Assembly (NCBI RefSeq): GCF_035621475.1
Contig: NZ_CP141799.1
Span: 404,001 to 468,000 of the forward strand
Source: Pseudomonas paeninsulae
Lineage (GTDB): Bacteria > Pseudomonadota > Gammaproteobacteria > Pseudomonadales > Pseudomonadaceae
DNA: 64,000 bases
Reading direction: 5' to 3'
Positions within the stretch are counted from its first letter, which is position 1. Every line of letters begins with the position of its first letter. Positions 1 to 10,449 of this stretch are shown one piece after another. The notes below the pieces were generated by a model. The model was given only the letters and a program-made list of their open reading frames with translations, was not told where the DNA came from and made no database searches. Made by a program: the position numbers and the translations under genes.

Positions 1-1
1 C

Positions 2-862
2 ACCTTGTCGGCCGACGAGTCGCGCTACCTGATCGGCGATGACGAACACGGCTGGGGCGAGGGCGTGGTATTCAACATCGAAGGCGGCTGCTATGCCAAG
101 TGCATCGACCTGTCCGAGAAGAACGAACCGGTAATCTGGAAAGCCATCCAGTTTGGCACCGTGCTGGAAAACGTCGTCCTCGACGACGAGCGCGTGCCGG
201 ATTACCGCGATGACAGCCTGACCCAGAACAGCCGCGCCGCCTACCCGCTGGAGTTCGTCGAGAAGCGCAGCGAGAAGAACCTCGGCGGCGAGCCGAACGC
301 GGTGATCTTCCTGACCTGCGACCTGACCGGCGTACTGCCGCCAGTGTCGATCCTCAACGAAGAACAGGCGGCCTACCACTTCCTGTCAGGCTACACCGCG
401 CTGGTCGGTTCCACCGAGATGGGCAGCGGCAGCGGCATCAAGTCGACCTTCTCCACCTGCTTCGGCGCGCCGTTCTTCCCGCGCCCGGCTGGCGAATACG
501 CCGAATTGCTGATCAAGCGCATCCGCGGCTTCAACTCCAAGGTCTACCTGGTCAACACCGGCTGGACCGGCGGCGGCTACGGCGTCGGCAAGCGCTTCAA
601 TATTCCGACTACCCGTGGCGTGATTGCCGCGATCCAGAGCGGCGCGCTGATCGGCACCGAGACCGAGCAACTGCCGATCATCAACCTCAGCGTGCCGACG
701 TCGGTACCGGGCGTCGAAACCAACCTGCTCAACCCGCGCAACACCTGGGCAGACCAGAACGCCTACGACGAAGCAGCCAAAGGTCTGGCCAAGCTGTTCG
801 TCGAAAATTTCAAGAAGTTCGATGTCAGCGACGCCATCAAGCAGGCCGGCCCGCAACTCTAA
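2..862 (+). CDS. pckA: ATP-dependent phosphoenolpyruvate carboxykinase, C-terminal part
   Basis: The frame is open at the left edge, so this is the C-terminal ~285 residues of a protein of about 510. The enzyme converts oxaloacetate plus ATP to phosphoenolpyruvate, CO2 and ADP at the entry to gluconeogenesis in the cytoplasm. Visible family signatures are the segment [19 protein letters not shown], the block [20 protein letters not shown] and the [11 protein letters not shown] tail typical of bacterial PckA. A strong hairpin terminator follows 22 bases after the stop, so the gene ends its transcript. The identification is from family resemblance and is firm; the N-terminal kinase motifs are outside the window. 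Confidence 0.95.
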   Translation, partial: TLSADESRYLIGDDEHGWGEGVVFNIEGGCYAKCIDLSEKNEPVIWKAIQFGTVLENVVLDDERVPDYRDDSLTQNSRAAYPLEFVEKRSEKNLGGEPNAVIFLTCDLTGVLPPVSILNEEQAAYHFLSGYTALVGSTEMGSGSGIKSTFSTCFGAPFFPRPAGEYAELLIKRIRGFNSKVYLVNTGWTGGGYGVGKRFNIPTTRGVIAAIQSGALIGTETEQLPIINLSVPTSVPGVETNLLNPRNTWADQNAYDEAAKGLAKLFVENFKKFDVSDAIKQAGPQL

Positions 863-884
863 GCTGCAGCGCGCCCTGCGACAG

Positions 885-906
885 AGCCGCCTTCGGGCGG
901 CTTTTT
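885..906 (+). terminator. Rho-independent terminator of pckA
   Basis: Seven-base-pair stem AGCCGCC/GGCGGCT with a TTCG tetraloop, followed by a run of T. It lies 22 bases past the pckA stop and is a textbook intrinsic terminator. Confidence 0.9.
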
Positions 907-975
907 CGTTATGGCGATTAGGTGCTGCGTGGTCGCGAGCAAACCGCCGCCGATTCTTCTGCCCCCAGGCATTGT

Positions 976-992
976 GGTGCGCACGGCGCACC
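976..992. repeat. Short palindromic intergenic repeat (copy 1 of 3)
   Basis: The 17-base near-palindrome GGTGCGCACGGCGCACC recurs at 26878-26894 and, with one change, at 32154-32170. All three copies lie in intergenic DNA close to gene ends. Such GGTGCGC elements are common in some Pseudomonas lineages; the function is unknown. Confidence 0.7.
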
Positions 993-1057
993 CTACCCAA
1001 GGCACCTTCACCGCGATATGGTCACAGGCCATCCAGCGGTCAACGGAGTGACAGCTC

Positions 1058-2986
<1,929 letters not shown>

Positions 2987-3042
2987 TCAGGTGACGGCTT
3001 GAGAGCGCATAACGGCTCGGTTCTCGAACGAGCAGTTGCCGA

Positions 3043-3064
3043 GGCCTGGCCGGATCGGCAGGCC
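3043..3064. terminator. Possible hairpin between convergent recQ and LysR genes
   Basis: GGCCTGGCCG and CGGCAGGCC can form a stem with one bulge around a short loop in the 80-base gap between the convergent stops. There is no strong T run on either side, so terminator function is tentative. Confidence 0.35.
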
Positions 3065-3066
3065 GC

Positions 3067-3975
3067 TTAAGGGATTTTGTAGCTGTCGGGTATCTCAAGC
3101 GCCACGAAGTGGCGCATATGCTCCAAAAAACCTTGATGAAATTTAGACAGCCGGGCCTGGGTGGGAATCAGCATGCTGAAATCCATCTCGATCACCGGCT
3201 CGAAGGCCCGAAACAGCACGCCGCTTCCCCGGTATTCGAGCGCGCTGATGGCATCCACCAAGGCGACCCCGGCGCCCTGTTCGACAAACATGCACATGGG
3301 GATCGACAACTGGGTCTCCAGGCGCAGTTCACGCTGCACGTCATGGGCGGCGAAAATCGCGTCGATATGCTGGCGCGAGGCGATCGCCTGCGGGTAGGAG
3401 ATGAAGGCTTCACCCTCCAGGTCCTCGGGCACTATCAGCGCCTTGTCCTGTAGCCGGTGACCGACCGGCAAGGCGCACAGCAGGCGCGATTTCAGCAGCT
3501 TCTCGCTGCGCGGGCTGGGGTAGGTATTGGGTTGCACGATAAAACCCAGGTCGCAGCGCTGCCCCACCACCAGGTCCACCACTTCGCGTGACGACTGCAC
3601 CACCAGGGTGATCTGCGCCTGCTCGTGCGCTTTGAGAAAAGCGCTGATCGCCCGCGGCAGAAAGGACAGTCCCAACGCCGGCGCGCAGGCGATATGCAGC
3701 GAGCCGCGGGTGAGGTTGCCGATTTCCCGGGCGGTCCGGGCGATGCGCTCCACCCCCAGCAGCGAGCGCTGCACTTCTTCGTACAGCACCAGCGCTTCGG
3801 GGGTGGGCTGCAGACGGCCTTTGGTCCGCTCGAACAGGGCGAAGCCGATGTCCTCCTCCAGCGCGCCGATCAGTCGGGTCGCCGCCGGCTGGGAGATGTG
3901 CAGCATCTCGGCGGCACGGGTGACGGTCTGCCCGAGAATGACCGCACGAAAGGCTTCCAATTGACGCAGATTCAT
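3067..3975 (-). CDS. LysR-family transcriptional regulator
   Basis: A 302-residue regulator when started at MNLRQLEAFRAVI; the N-terminal winged helix-turn-helix covers about residues 1-60 (VTRAAEMLHISQPAATRLI) and a periplasmic-binding-protein-like effector domain follows. The open frame runs further upstream, but that extension has no family similarity and would reach into the divergent gene, so the internal start is preferred. It is divergent from the amino-acid dehydrogenase operon that starts at 4133 and is the obvious candidate to control it, with the inducer probably being the amine substrate. The effector is an inference; the family call is certain. Confidence 0.9.
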   Translation of the reverse strand: MNLRQLEAFRAVILGQTVTRAAEMLHISQPAATRLIGALEEDIGFALFERTKGRLQPTPEALVLYEEVQRSLLGVERIARTAREIGNLTRGSLHIACAPALGLSFLPRAISAFLKAHEQAQITLVVQSSREVVDLVVGQRCDLGFIVQPNTYPSPRSEKLLKSRLLCALPVGHRLQDKALIVPEDLEGEAFISYPQAIASRQHIDAIFAAHDVQRELRLETQLSIPMCMFVEQGAGVALVDAISALEYRGSGVLFRAFEPVIEMDFSMLIPTQARLSKFHQGFLEHMRHFVALEIPDSYKIP

Positions 3976-4080
3976 CCGCCGCAACCCCATAACAAAAAGA
4001 CATAGTCTTGCCAAAATAAAGCATTTTTCATCGCCGCATAAGCGCCATAGGATCAATCCCATCTTCACCGACAAGGCAGT

Positions 4081-4122
4081 CTGACTGAATCCCGGCACAA
4101 GCGCGGGAGTAATCCTGACTGA
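4081..4122. promoter_or_regulatory. Candidate operator: direct repeat CTGACTGA
   Basis: The octamer CTGACTGA occurs at 4081-4088 and again at 4115-4122, exactly 34 bases apart, between the divergent LysR and dehydrogenase genes and ending 11 bases before the dehydrogenase start. Roughly three helical turns of spacing would suit binding of a LysR tetramer. Only the repeat is observed. Confidence 0.4.
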
Positions 4123-4132
4123 GGCGCACCCT

Positions 4133-5257
4133 ATGCAGAAAACTGAGATCATGGTCGTTGGCGGCGGTTTGCTCGGCATGGCCATCGCCTACGGCCTGGC
4201 TCGCCTGGGGCGCCAGGTCAGCGTGCTGGACGAGGGCGACACGGCCTTGCGCGCGGCGCGCGGCAACTTCGGCCTGCTCTGGGTACAAGGCAAAGGCTAC
4301 GGCATGCCGGCTTATGCGCAGTGGACCCTGCAATCGGTAGCGCTGTGGCCGCAACTGGCGCGCATGCTGCTGGACGACACCGGCATCGAGGTGCAACTGC
4401 GCCAGCCCGGCGGCTTTCAGCTGTGCCTGTCCGATGCGGAAATGGCCGAAGAAAGCCGTCGTCTGTGCTGGCTCAAAGATGCACTGGATGGCGACTATCC
4501 CTTCGAACTGCTCGACCCCGCCGCCCTGCGCAAGCGCCTGCCCGGTGTCGGTCCGCAGGTGGTGGGCGCCTGCTATTCGCCACTGGATGGCCACGTCAAT
4601 CCGCTTAAATTGCTGCGCGCTTTGCATGCTGGCTGTCACCAGCGTGGCGTGCAGCTACTCAATGGCCGCCGAGTCAGTGGCATCGCGCAACGCGGCGAGG
4701 GCTTCGAGGTTGCCAGCGGCGACCAGCGTTGGCACTGCGAGCGCCTGGTGCTGGCGGCCGGACTGGGCAACCGCGAGCTCGGCGCTTTGCTGGGTCAGCC
4801 GGTACCGGTGCAGCCCAGCCGCGGGCAGATCCTGGTGACCGAACGCCTCGAGCCGTTCCTGCATTACCCCACCAGTACCGTCCGCCAGACCGACGAAGGC
4901 ACTGTGCAGCTGGGCGATTCGGCGGAGTCGGTGGGCTTCGACGACGGCACCAGCAGTGCGGTCATGGCCGATATTGCCGGGCGGGCGGTGCGGTGTTTCC
5001 CGCGGTTGGCAAATGTCCGTCTGGTGCGCGCCTGGGGCGCGTTGCGGGTGTTGAGCCCGGATGGCGCGCCTATCTATCAGGCCCTGTCCGGCGCACCGGG
5101 CGCCAGCGTGCTGTCCTGCCATAGTGGCGTGACCCTGGCCGCCGCGCACGCCCTGCGCCTGGCGCCCTGGATCGCCGGTGAACAGACACTGGCGGAGATC
5201 AGCTCCTTCGGCCTGCAACGTTTCGCCGGCCCTGCCGAGGTGCGTCATGCCAGCTGA
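4133..5257 (+). CDS. FAD-dependent amino-acid/opine dehydrogenase, beta (catalytic) subunit
   Basis: A 374-residue DadA/glycine-oxidase-fold flavoprotein. The dinucleotide-binding motif VVGGGLLGMAIAYGLARLG lies at residues 8-26, and the family's RGNFGLLWVQGKG segment near 38-50 and the C-terminal SCHSGVTLAAAHA block are clear. It matches the beta subunits of HcnC, OoxB/NoxB and D-hydroxyproline dehydrogenases, which oxidise an alpha-amino or secondary amine to an imine. It is the first of four tightly packed genes; its stop overlaps the next start by 11 bases. Together with the next two genes it should form a membrane-associated heteromer passing electrons to the respiratory chain. The substrate cannot be read from sequence; opine, D-amino acid or hydroxyproline are all possible. 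Confidence 0.8.
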   Translation: MQKTEIMVVGGGLLGMAIAYGLARLGRQVSVLDEGDTALRAARGNFGLLWVQGKGYGMPAYAQWTLQSVALWPQLARMLLDDTGIEVQLRQPGGFQLCLSDAEMAEESRRLCWLKDALDGDYPFELLDPAALRKRLPGVGPQVVGACYSPLDGHVNPLKLLRALHAGCHQRGVQLLNGRRVSGIAQRGEGFEVASGDQRWHCERLVLAAGLGNRELGALLGQPVPVQPSRGQILVTERLEPFLHYPTSTVRQTDEGTVQLGDSAESVGFDDGTSSAVMADIAGRAVRCFPRLANVRLVRAWGALRVLSPDGAPIYQALSGAPGASVLSCHSGVTLAAAHALRLAPWIAGEQTLAEISSFGLQRFAGPAEVRHAS

Positions 5258-5588
5258 CAGCCTGTTCCGCCAACTGCCCACCGACGCTGGGTTGCTCAGT
5301 ATCGAGTTCGATGGCCAAGCCTTACAGGTGCCGGCCGGCGTTTCGTTGGCGGCCGCCTTGCTCGCCAGCGGCGTGCGTCATACCCGCAGCACCCCGGTGA
5401 GCGGCAGCCCGCGCGCGCCCTACTGCATGATGGGCGTGTGCTTCGAATGCCTGGTCGAGGTGGACGGCATGCCCAACTGCCAGGCCTGCCTATTGCCAGT
5501 CTCACCCGGCATGCGCGTGCGCAGCCAGCGCGGGGCCCGCAGCCTGAGCCCGGCGCCTGCGCTGGAGGAGCACCACGATGACGCTTGA
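5247..5588 (+). CDS. Small [2Fe-2S] ferredoxin-like subunit of the amine dehydrogenase
   Basis: A 113-residue protein from ATG MPADSLF, which overlaps the beta-subunit stop by 11 bases; a longer upstream reading is embedded in the beta gene and is rejected. It is the gamma-type subunit (HcnA/LhpF-like): the plant-ferredoxin fold with cysteines in YCMMGVCFECLVEV and further NCQACLLPV, together offering the four ligands of one [2Fe-2S] cluster. It would relay electrons between the FAD subunits. Its stop overlaps the alpha-subunit start by 11 bases, so the three subunits are translationally coupled. Confidence 0.8.
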   Translation: MPADSLFRQLPTDAGLLSIEFDGQALQVPAGVSLAAALLASGVRHTRSTPVSGSPRAPYCMMGVCFECLVEVDGMPNCQACLLPVSPGMRVRSQRGARSLSPAPALEEHHDDA

Positions 5589-6984
5589 ATCCGTCGACCT
5601 GCTGATCATCGGCGCCGGCCCAGCCGGCATGAGTGCGGCGCTCGAAGCGCGTCGCCATGGCCTGAGCGTGACGCTGCTTGACGAGCAGCGCTCACCTGGC
5701 GGACAGATCTACCGCAACATCGACGGCAGCGACCCGCAACGCCTGGCGATACTCGGTGCGGATTACCAGGCCGGCGCGAGCCTGAGCGCTGCCTTCATGG
5801 CCTGCGGCGCGCACTACATCGCTGGCGCCGCGGTGTGGCAAGTCACCGCGCAGAAGCAGGTGCACTACCTGCTCGACGGCCGCGCCAGTGTGCTGCAGGC
5901 ACGGCGCTTGCTGATCGCCACCGGCGCCTATGAACGGCCCATGCCGATTCCCGGTTGGACCCTGCCCGGAGTGATGACCGCCGGTGCCGGGCAGATCCTG
6001 CTGAAAAATGCCGCGCTGTTACCCAACGGCCCGGTGGTGCTGGCCGGCTGCGGCCCACTGCTGTACCTGTTGGCCGTGCAGTACCTGCGCGCTGGCGTTG
6101 CGCTGGCGGCGCTGGTCGATACCAGCAGCCACGCCGCTGCCCTGCGCGCCTGGCGCCAGCTGCCGGGCGCCTTGCGCGGCTGGCGCGACCTGCTCAAGGG
6201 CCTGTCGTTGCTGGCCAGCCTGCGCCGTGCCGGCGTGGCGCATTACCGCGGCGCGCGTCATCTGGCGATTGAGGGCGAAGAGCAGGCCGCGGCCTTGCGT
6301 TTCAGCAGTGGCGGCAGCGAGCGACACATTCCGGCGAGCTTGATCCTGTTGCACCAAGGGGTGGTGCCGAACACCCAGATCAGCTGGTCGCTGCGCCTGC
6401 AGCACCATTGGAACAACGAGCAACTGTGCTGGAGCGCCGAGCGCGACGCCTGGGGCGAAACCAGCCTGGCGGGCATTTTCATCGCCGGTGACGGCGGCGC
6501 CATTGGCGGCGCGCTGGCGGCGCAGCAGCAGGGTCGGATCGCCGCCCTGGCCATCGCCGGGCAGTTGCAACGCCTCCCTGCGCCTGCCATCGAGGCGCTC
6601 GCCAAACCCTACCGACGTGCCCTGGCCCGGCAGCAAGCCGCGCGGCCCTTGATCGACGCCCTGTACCGTCCGCCTCTGGAACACCGCGTACCGGCGGATG
6701 CGGTCATTGTCTGCCGCTGCGAGGAAGTCAGCGCCGGCGCCGTACGCCAGCATGTCGACCTCGGTTGCCTCGGCCCCAACCAGACCAAGGCCTTCGGGCG
6801 CTGCGGCATGGGCCCCTGCCAGGGACGCCTGTGTGGCCTGAGCGTGACCGAAGTGATCGCCGAGCGTCGTGGCGTCCCCCCCGAGCAGGTCGGCTACTAC
6901 CGCATCCGTTCGCCCTTGAAACCCATCACCCTCGCGCAATTGGCCAGCGAGCCCACGGCCAGCGCCCCTCAGGAGTTCGTATGA
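5578..6984 (+). CDS. FAD/NAD(P)-binding amine dehydrogenase, alpha subunit with BFD-type iron-sulfur tail
   Basis: A 468-residue flavoprotein of the HcnB/OoxA/LhpE type. The N-terminus carries LLIIGAGPAGMSAALEA (about residues 8-24) and GGQIYR; a second dinucleotide fold includes LAGCGPLLYLLAV near residue 160; GIFIAGDGGAIGGALAA is the FAD-anchoring segment. The C-terminus has a BFD-like [2Fe-2S] domain with VIVCRCEEVSAG and CGMGPCQGRLCG. It would channel electrons within the heterotrimer. It overlaps the gene before by 11 bases and the RidA gene after by 4 (ATGA), which marks one transcript. The subunit family is clear, the substrate unknown. Confidence 0.82.
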   Translation: MTLESVDLLIIGAGPAGMSAALEARRHGLSVTLLDEQRSPGGQIYRNIDGSDPQRLAILGADYQAGASLSAAFMACGAHYIAGAAVWQVTAQKQVHYLLDGRASVLQARRLLIATGAYERPMPIPGWTLPGVMTAGAGQILLKNAALLPNGPVVLAGCGPLLYLLAVQYLRAGVALAALVDTSSHAAALRAWRQLPGALRGWRDLLKGLSLLASLRRAGVAHYRGARHLAIEGEEQAAALRFSSGGSERHIPASLILLHQGVVPNTQISWSLRLQHHWNNEQLCWSAERDAWGETSLAGIFIAGDGGAIGGALAAQQQGRIAALAIAGQLQRLPAPAIEALAKPYRRALARQQAARPLIDALYRPPLEHRVPADAVIVCRCEEVSAGAVRQHVDLGCLGPNQTKAFGRCGMGPCQGRLCGLSVTEVIAERRGVPPEQVGYYRIRSPLKPITLAQLASEPTASAPQEFV

Positions 6985-7334
6985 ACCGCATCCAACGCAT
7001 CGACAGCAATCCCCGCCTCAGCCGCGTGGTGGTGCACAACGGCGTGGCCTGGCTCAGCGGCATAGTCGCCGCCGATTGCAGTCAGGATATTCGCGGGCAA
7101 ACCCGCCAGGTGCTGCAACGCCTGGAGGAATTACTCACGGAGGTCGGCAGCGACAAAAGTCACCTGCTCAGCGCGCAGATCTGGATGAAGGACATGCTCG
7201 GCGACTTCTCGGCGATGAACGAGCAGTGGAGCGCCTGGTTCGCCCCCGGCGAGACGCCGGCCCGCGCCACCGCCCAGGTGACCTTCGACGATGCCGACAT
7301 CCGCCTCGAGCTGATCGTCACCGCGGCGGTCTGA
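6981..7334 (+). CDS. RidA-family (YjgF/YER057c) imine deaminase
   Basis: A 117-residue Rid-family protein starting at the ATG that overlaps the previous stop (ATGA). The family fold is recognisable from VVVHNGVAWLSGIVA, the motif HLLSAQIWMKDM and the C-terminal PARATAQVTFDD, whose Arg corresponds to the substrate-carboxylate-binding Arg of RidA. Rid proteins hydrolyse reactive enamines/imines to keto acids and ammonia. Placement directly after an imine-producing flavoprotein dehydrogenase strongly suggests that it finishes that reaction. An upstream in-frame extension lies inside the alpha subunit and is rejected. Confidence 0.88.
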   Translation: MNRIQRIDSNPRLSRVVVHNGVAWLSGIVAADCSQDIRGQTRQVLQRLEELLTEVGSDKSHLLSAQIWMKDMLGDFSAMNEQWSAWFAPGETPARATAQVTFDDADIRLELIVTAAV

Positions 7335-7495
7335 GCACAGCATTCACCCCAACCCGCCGGGCCCGCCCGGAGGTATGGCCAGAGTGGCCAACCAAGCGCC
7401 ATGCACAGCAGTCATTCGACGTGCTGCTGCCGATAACGGGTGACTTCATTTCCTGGAGCATCCGGATTACAACAACAACGTAATTGGAGCCACCT

Positions 7496-8278
7496 ATGAA
7501 TAGCTACAACACTCTCAAGACCCTAGGCCTGGCGGCGCTGGTCGCATTTGCCTGCACCGCCCAGGCCGCCGACAAGCCCCTGCGCCTGGGTATCGAAGCG
7601 GCCTACCCGCCATTCGCCTACAAGACCCCGGACAATCAGATCCAGGGTTTCGACTACGACATCGGCCAGGCGCTGTGCGCCGAGATGAAGGTCACTTGCG
7701 AATGGAAAGAGGTCGAGTTCGACGGCCTGATTCCCTCGCTCAAGGTGCGCAAGATCGACGCCGCTCTGTCGTCGGTATCGATCACCGAGGAACGCCTGAA
7801 GTCGGTGGACTTCAGCCACAGCTACTACCGCGTCCCGGCGAAGCTGGTCGCCCGCAAAGACACTGGTATCGACAGCATCCCGGCGGACCTCAAGGGCAAG
7901 CGCATCGGCGTGCAGCGCGCCACCAACTTCGACCGCTATGCCAGCGAATACTTCGTGCCCGCCGGTGCCGAGGTGATCCGCTATGGCACCCAGAACGAGG
8001 TGTTCCTCGACCTGCTGGCCGGCCGCCTGGATGCCAGCCTGGCCGGCTCCATCGCCATCGAAGAAGGTCTGCTGAAGACGCCGGAAGGCAGCCCCTTTCA
8101 GTTCGTTGGCCCAAGCTTCACCGAACAGCAATATTTCGGCACGGGCGCCGGCATCGCGGTGCGCAAAAATGACCCGCTGGCCGCCGAGCTGAACAAGGCC
8201 CTGGCCGCTATCCGCGCCAACGGCACCTACGACCAGATCCGCAAGAAGTACTTCGATTTCGACATCTACGGCGACTGA
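7496..8278 (+). CDS. Periplasmic amino-acid-binding protein of an ABC importer (HisJ/ArgT-type)
   Basis: A 260-residue solute-binding protein with signal peptide (charge, hydrophobic stretch, cleavage near ACTAQAA). The mature start LRLGIEAAYPPFAYKTPDNQI and the segment GFDYDIGQALCAEM are the standard type-3 binding-protein opening; lysine/arginine/ornithine- and opine-binding proteins are the closest in feel. The ATG is preceded by TTGGAGCC. No permease or ATPase genes lie nearby, so it must serve a transporter encoded elsewhere. As the last gene after the dehydrogenase/RidA set it probably delivers the same cationic amino acid or opine. Confidence 0.85.
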   Translation: MNSYNTLKTLGLAALVAFACTAQAADKPLRLGIEAAYPPFAYKTPDNQIQGFDYDIGQALCAEMKVTCEWKEVEFDGLIPSLKVRKIDAALSSVSITEERLKSVDFSHSYYRVPAKLVARKDTGIDSIPADLKGKRIGVQRATNFDRYASEYFVPAGAEVIRYGTQNEVFLDLLAGRLDASLAGSIAIEEGLLKTPEGSPFQFVGPSFTEQQYFGTGAGIAVRKNDPLAAELNKALAAIRANGTYDQIRKKYFDFDIYGD

Positions 8279-8291
8279 TTGAGTCCGCTCG

Positions 8292-8311
8292 TCGCCGCCC
8301 TGCGGCGGCGA
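8292..8311 (+). terminator. GC-rich hairpin after the dehydrogenase operon
   Basis: TCGCCGCC and GGCGGCGA pair across a 4-base loop 14 bases after the stop. The following bases are not a clean T run, so this may be a weak terminator or an mRNA-stabilising hairpin. Confidence 0.45.
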
Positions 8312-8355
8312 GCCTGGTCTTCGCAACACCGTGAACCTTAACGCGGGTGGTAGCT

Positions 8356-8682
8356 ATGGAACTTGATAGGGTTGAGCTTTTTGCGCTGGAGCGGTTGTTT
8401 GGCCAGGCTGGCGCTGAGCCCCACTGCTTGGCTGGCGCGCGCCATAGTTTCGAGGTGCTGGAGCGCTCGAAAACGGCGGTCGGCTTCTATTCAATCATTA
8501 AATACCCCCACGGCCTCGAGCAGATCCAGCCGCTGCAGGAGCTAAGCTTGCCCTTCAGGCACCATTTGCTGCCGTCTGGCGGCCACTTCGTCTGCTGGGT
8601 CGAGGGTGACTCAACGCTGTGCTTGGAGGCCGTCGCCAGTCAGCAGCCTTGGCCCGCGGACTTTACTCCGGCTGGCTTGTAA
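8356..8682 (+). CDS. Hypothetical protein
   Basis: A 108-residue frame from MELDRVELFALERLFG with no signal peptide or membrane segment. Codon choice is GC3-rich early and less so later. I do not recognise the family. The length, the clean start and the balanced, globular-looking composition (FYSIIKYPHGLEQI, GGHFVCWVEGDSTL) make it more likely real than chance, but no function is proposed. It is followed by the longest gene-free stretch of the window. Confidence 0.5.
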   Translation: MELDRVELFALERLFGQAGAEPHCLAGARHSFEVLERSKTAVGFYSIIKYPHGLEQIQPLQELSLPFRHHLLPSGGHFVCWVEGDSTLCLEAVASQQPWPADFTPAGL

Positions 8683-8780
8683 GGTGCTCGCGGACTGCCT
8701 GCTGGCAAGCGCTGACACCCCGACAGTGAGTGGATGGGTTCGCCAATCCACGCTCGACCGCTAGCCCTCAAACCGCAACC

Positions 8781-8930
8781 TCAATCCATCGAGCTAACGC
8801 CATTCGTCGCGCTGCAATAGCGCTGCTCCAGCGGCTTGCTCAAGTCATTACGGTCGCTCTGTCAGCGTGCTTGCCAGGTACGACACTGTTCGCCGAAATG
8901 CACCTTGGCCGCCTTGCGGCACTCGTGGGG
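8781..8930 (-). pseudogene. Decayed duplicate of the C-terminus of the 18233-19081 gene
   Basis: Read on the minus strand this gives HECRKAAKVHFGEQCR, an in-frame stop, then LSKPLEQRYCSATNG and a terminal stop at 8781-8783. The intact gene at 18233-19081 ends RECRKAAKVHFREQCR...LSKRMEQRYCSAANG. The similarity continues into the 3' flank of both loci. Only about the last 50 codons are present and one internal stop interrupts them, so it is a remnant, not a gene. Confidence 0.85.
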
Positions 8931-8976
8931 CCGCCTCCAAGAGTTCGCGGCAAGACGCGCTGCGTTCCGTTCGGAG

Positions 8977-9085
8977 TAGCGCGCAGGGCGGTTTCGGAGG
9001 GTAGCGACAACCCGCCAGCTTTTGTGCCGCGCCGGTGAACCAGGGGTGCACTGCCTGCGGCGAGTGAGACCCTACGGCCCGCGGA
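8977..9085 (+). repeat. Interspersed ~100-bp repeat, copy A
   Basis: Core TGCACTGCCTGCGGCGAGTGA at 9047-9067, preceded by GACAACCCGCCAG and GCCGCGCCGGTG. Homologous copies occur at 32775-32888 and 43508-43590 (both inverted) and 45555-45645. All sit in intergenic DNA. Confidence 0.8.
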
Positions 9086-10104
9086 TTGCCCAGCTCGCGG
9101 ATTGCTCCAGACCGTAGGGCGGTCCGGGCGGCGATCCGTTCGGAGCGAAGCATCAGTCCGCTGGATTGTGTGTCGTACTGAAGTGGCCTAATGATTCTGG
9201 ACTCACCTGAAGGGGCTTGGGTACAGAGCCAAAGTCGTGACCGCGAACGACACATTTCATCCCGATGCTGGATCGGGATAAAAATGCGTCAAGGGATGGG
9301 GTAGATCAGAACCGAGGCGGCGCTGGTGAGGGCCGGCAGCCGTCTCGGATTTCGCTGCTTCACGCCCCGTGTAGGGCGCTGGATCTATGTCGCTAACCGC
9401 CTGGACGAGTGCCAGGGTGCTGCGTTGGATCGCCATGCTATGCAGTTGAACGGATCGTCGTTAGCGCTATGGCTATCAATCCTGACCTTTGGTCGGGTTA
9501 TGCCGTTCTACTGTTTCGCCTAATGCGATTTGCCCATGCGCGAGCTGCGGCTGTACGCGCTAAGCGCGGTGTTATGTCTCTATATGTGGTGACCTGCACC
9601 CAGGGTCGGGCTTATCGACTCCATGGTTACACGTGCACTCTGTACTTTGGCAATGTGGCCAGCGTGCAGAATCACGCGGGGGCTGATTGGGGGACAAATG
9701 ATACGGCGTGTCGTCATTCGCTTAAGCCCTCCTTTGTTACTGTCCTGAGTCACAAGGTAGCCCGAATTGCTCCGCGGGGTTTAGTCCGAGTGGCGATAAA
9801 ACCTGAGACTTCAGGAATTAACGCGCATATACCCCACCAACAGCACCGTATTCCCTAGGCGGGCCGGTTTGCCCTGTCGAGAATCCAGCTTGTGCCCGCT
9901 CATGGCTTGGCTTTATGTACCAGCAGGGCCGAGTGCCACGTTAAGCTCCGCGCAGTCCGAGATGGCGCGATGAGTAACGGCCGATCCACCACGCCGCAAG
10001 CGGCGCGTTTCCAGGCATTTTGGGGTCGACTACAGACATCCGTGCGGGCGCCAGACGTTCTAGGTTAGGCAGGTGTTATTTCAGCCGAAAAACTTGGAGC
10101 AGAC

Positions 10105-10449
10105 ATGCCTAACCCGATCACCGTTCTCCGCGATACCACCCCTATGCCGATGCTCGACGCCTGCAAATGGGAAAAGCTTGCCGGCGACCCGCACACCGTC
10201 AACCTCAACGCCTACACCTCGGAAGACGGCAGCAAGATCATGGGCACCTGGATCTGCACCCCCGGTAAATGGCGGGTCGCCTACGAGAAATGGGAGTACT
10301 GCCACTTCCAGGAAGGCTACTGCATCATCACCCCGGACGGTCAGACGCCGATTCACCTCAAGGCTGGCGATATCTTCATCGTCGAACCGGGCATGCAAGG
10401 CACCTGGGAAGTGGTCGAGACGGTGCGCAAGTACTTCGTCTTCGCCTGA
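10105..10449 (+). CDS. Cupin-domain protein (EutQ/ureidoglycine-type cupin)
   Basis: A 114-residue single-domain cupin. The hydrophilic lead MPNPITVLRDTTPMP is followed by the beta-barrel with GTWICTPGKWRV, EYCHFQEGYCIITPDG and the second cupin motif GDIFIVEPGMQGTWEV. These are typical of the DUF861/cupin_3 group that includes ethanolamine and ureidoglycine-related proteins and many of unknown role. The usual first-motif histidines are not obvious. The ATG follows TTGGAGCAG at good spacing. Isolated gene; function not assignable beyond the fold. Confidence 0.8.
   Translation: MPNPITVLRDTTPMPMLDACKWEKLAGDPHTVNLNAYTSEDGSKIMGTWICTPGKWRVAYEKWEYCHFQEGYCIITPDGQTPIHLKAGDIFIVEPGMQGTWEVVETVRKYFVFA

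Larger units (their letters stand above)
8683..10104. other. 1.4-kb gene-free, patchwork region
   Basis: No convincing intact gene. From left to right it holds a decayed copy of the C-terminal coding region of the gene at 18233-19081 (8781-8930), one arm-like copy of the GCCTCCA repeat (8931-8970), the four-copy interspersed repeat (about 8977-9085), and from about 9330 to 9860 DNA that is visibly poorer in GC than its neighbours and carries an unconvincing 149-codon frame with no recognisable protein. It looks like an accumulation site of decayed accessory DNA. Confidence 0.6.

Noticed and set aside
9170..9225. Possible insertion-sequence end (CTGAAGTGGCCTAATGATTC)
   Set aside because: It resembled IS3-type ends by eye, but no second end, target duplication or transposase was found.
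9409..9858. 149-codon frame in the low-GC stretch
   Set aside because: No RBS, no recognisable domain, odd Cys/Ala/Arg mixture at the start. Recorded only as part of the gene-free region.
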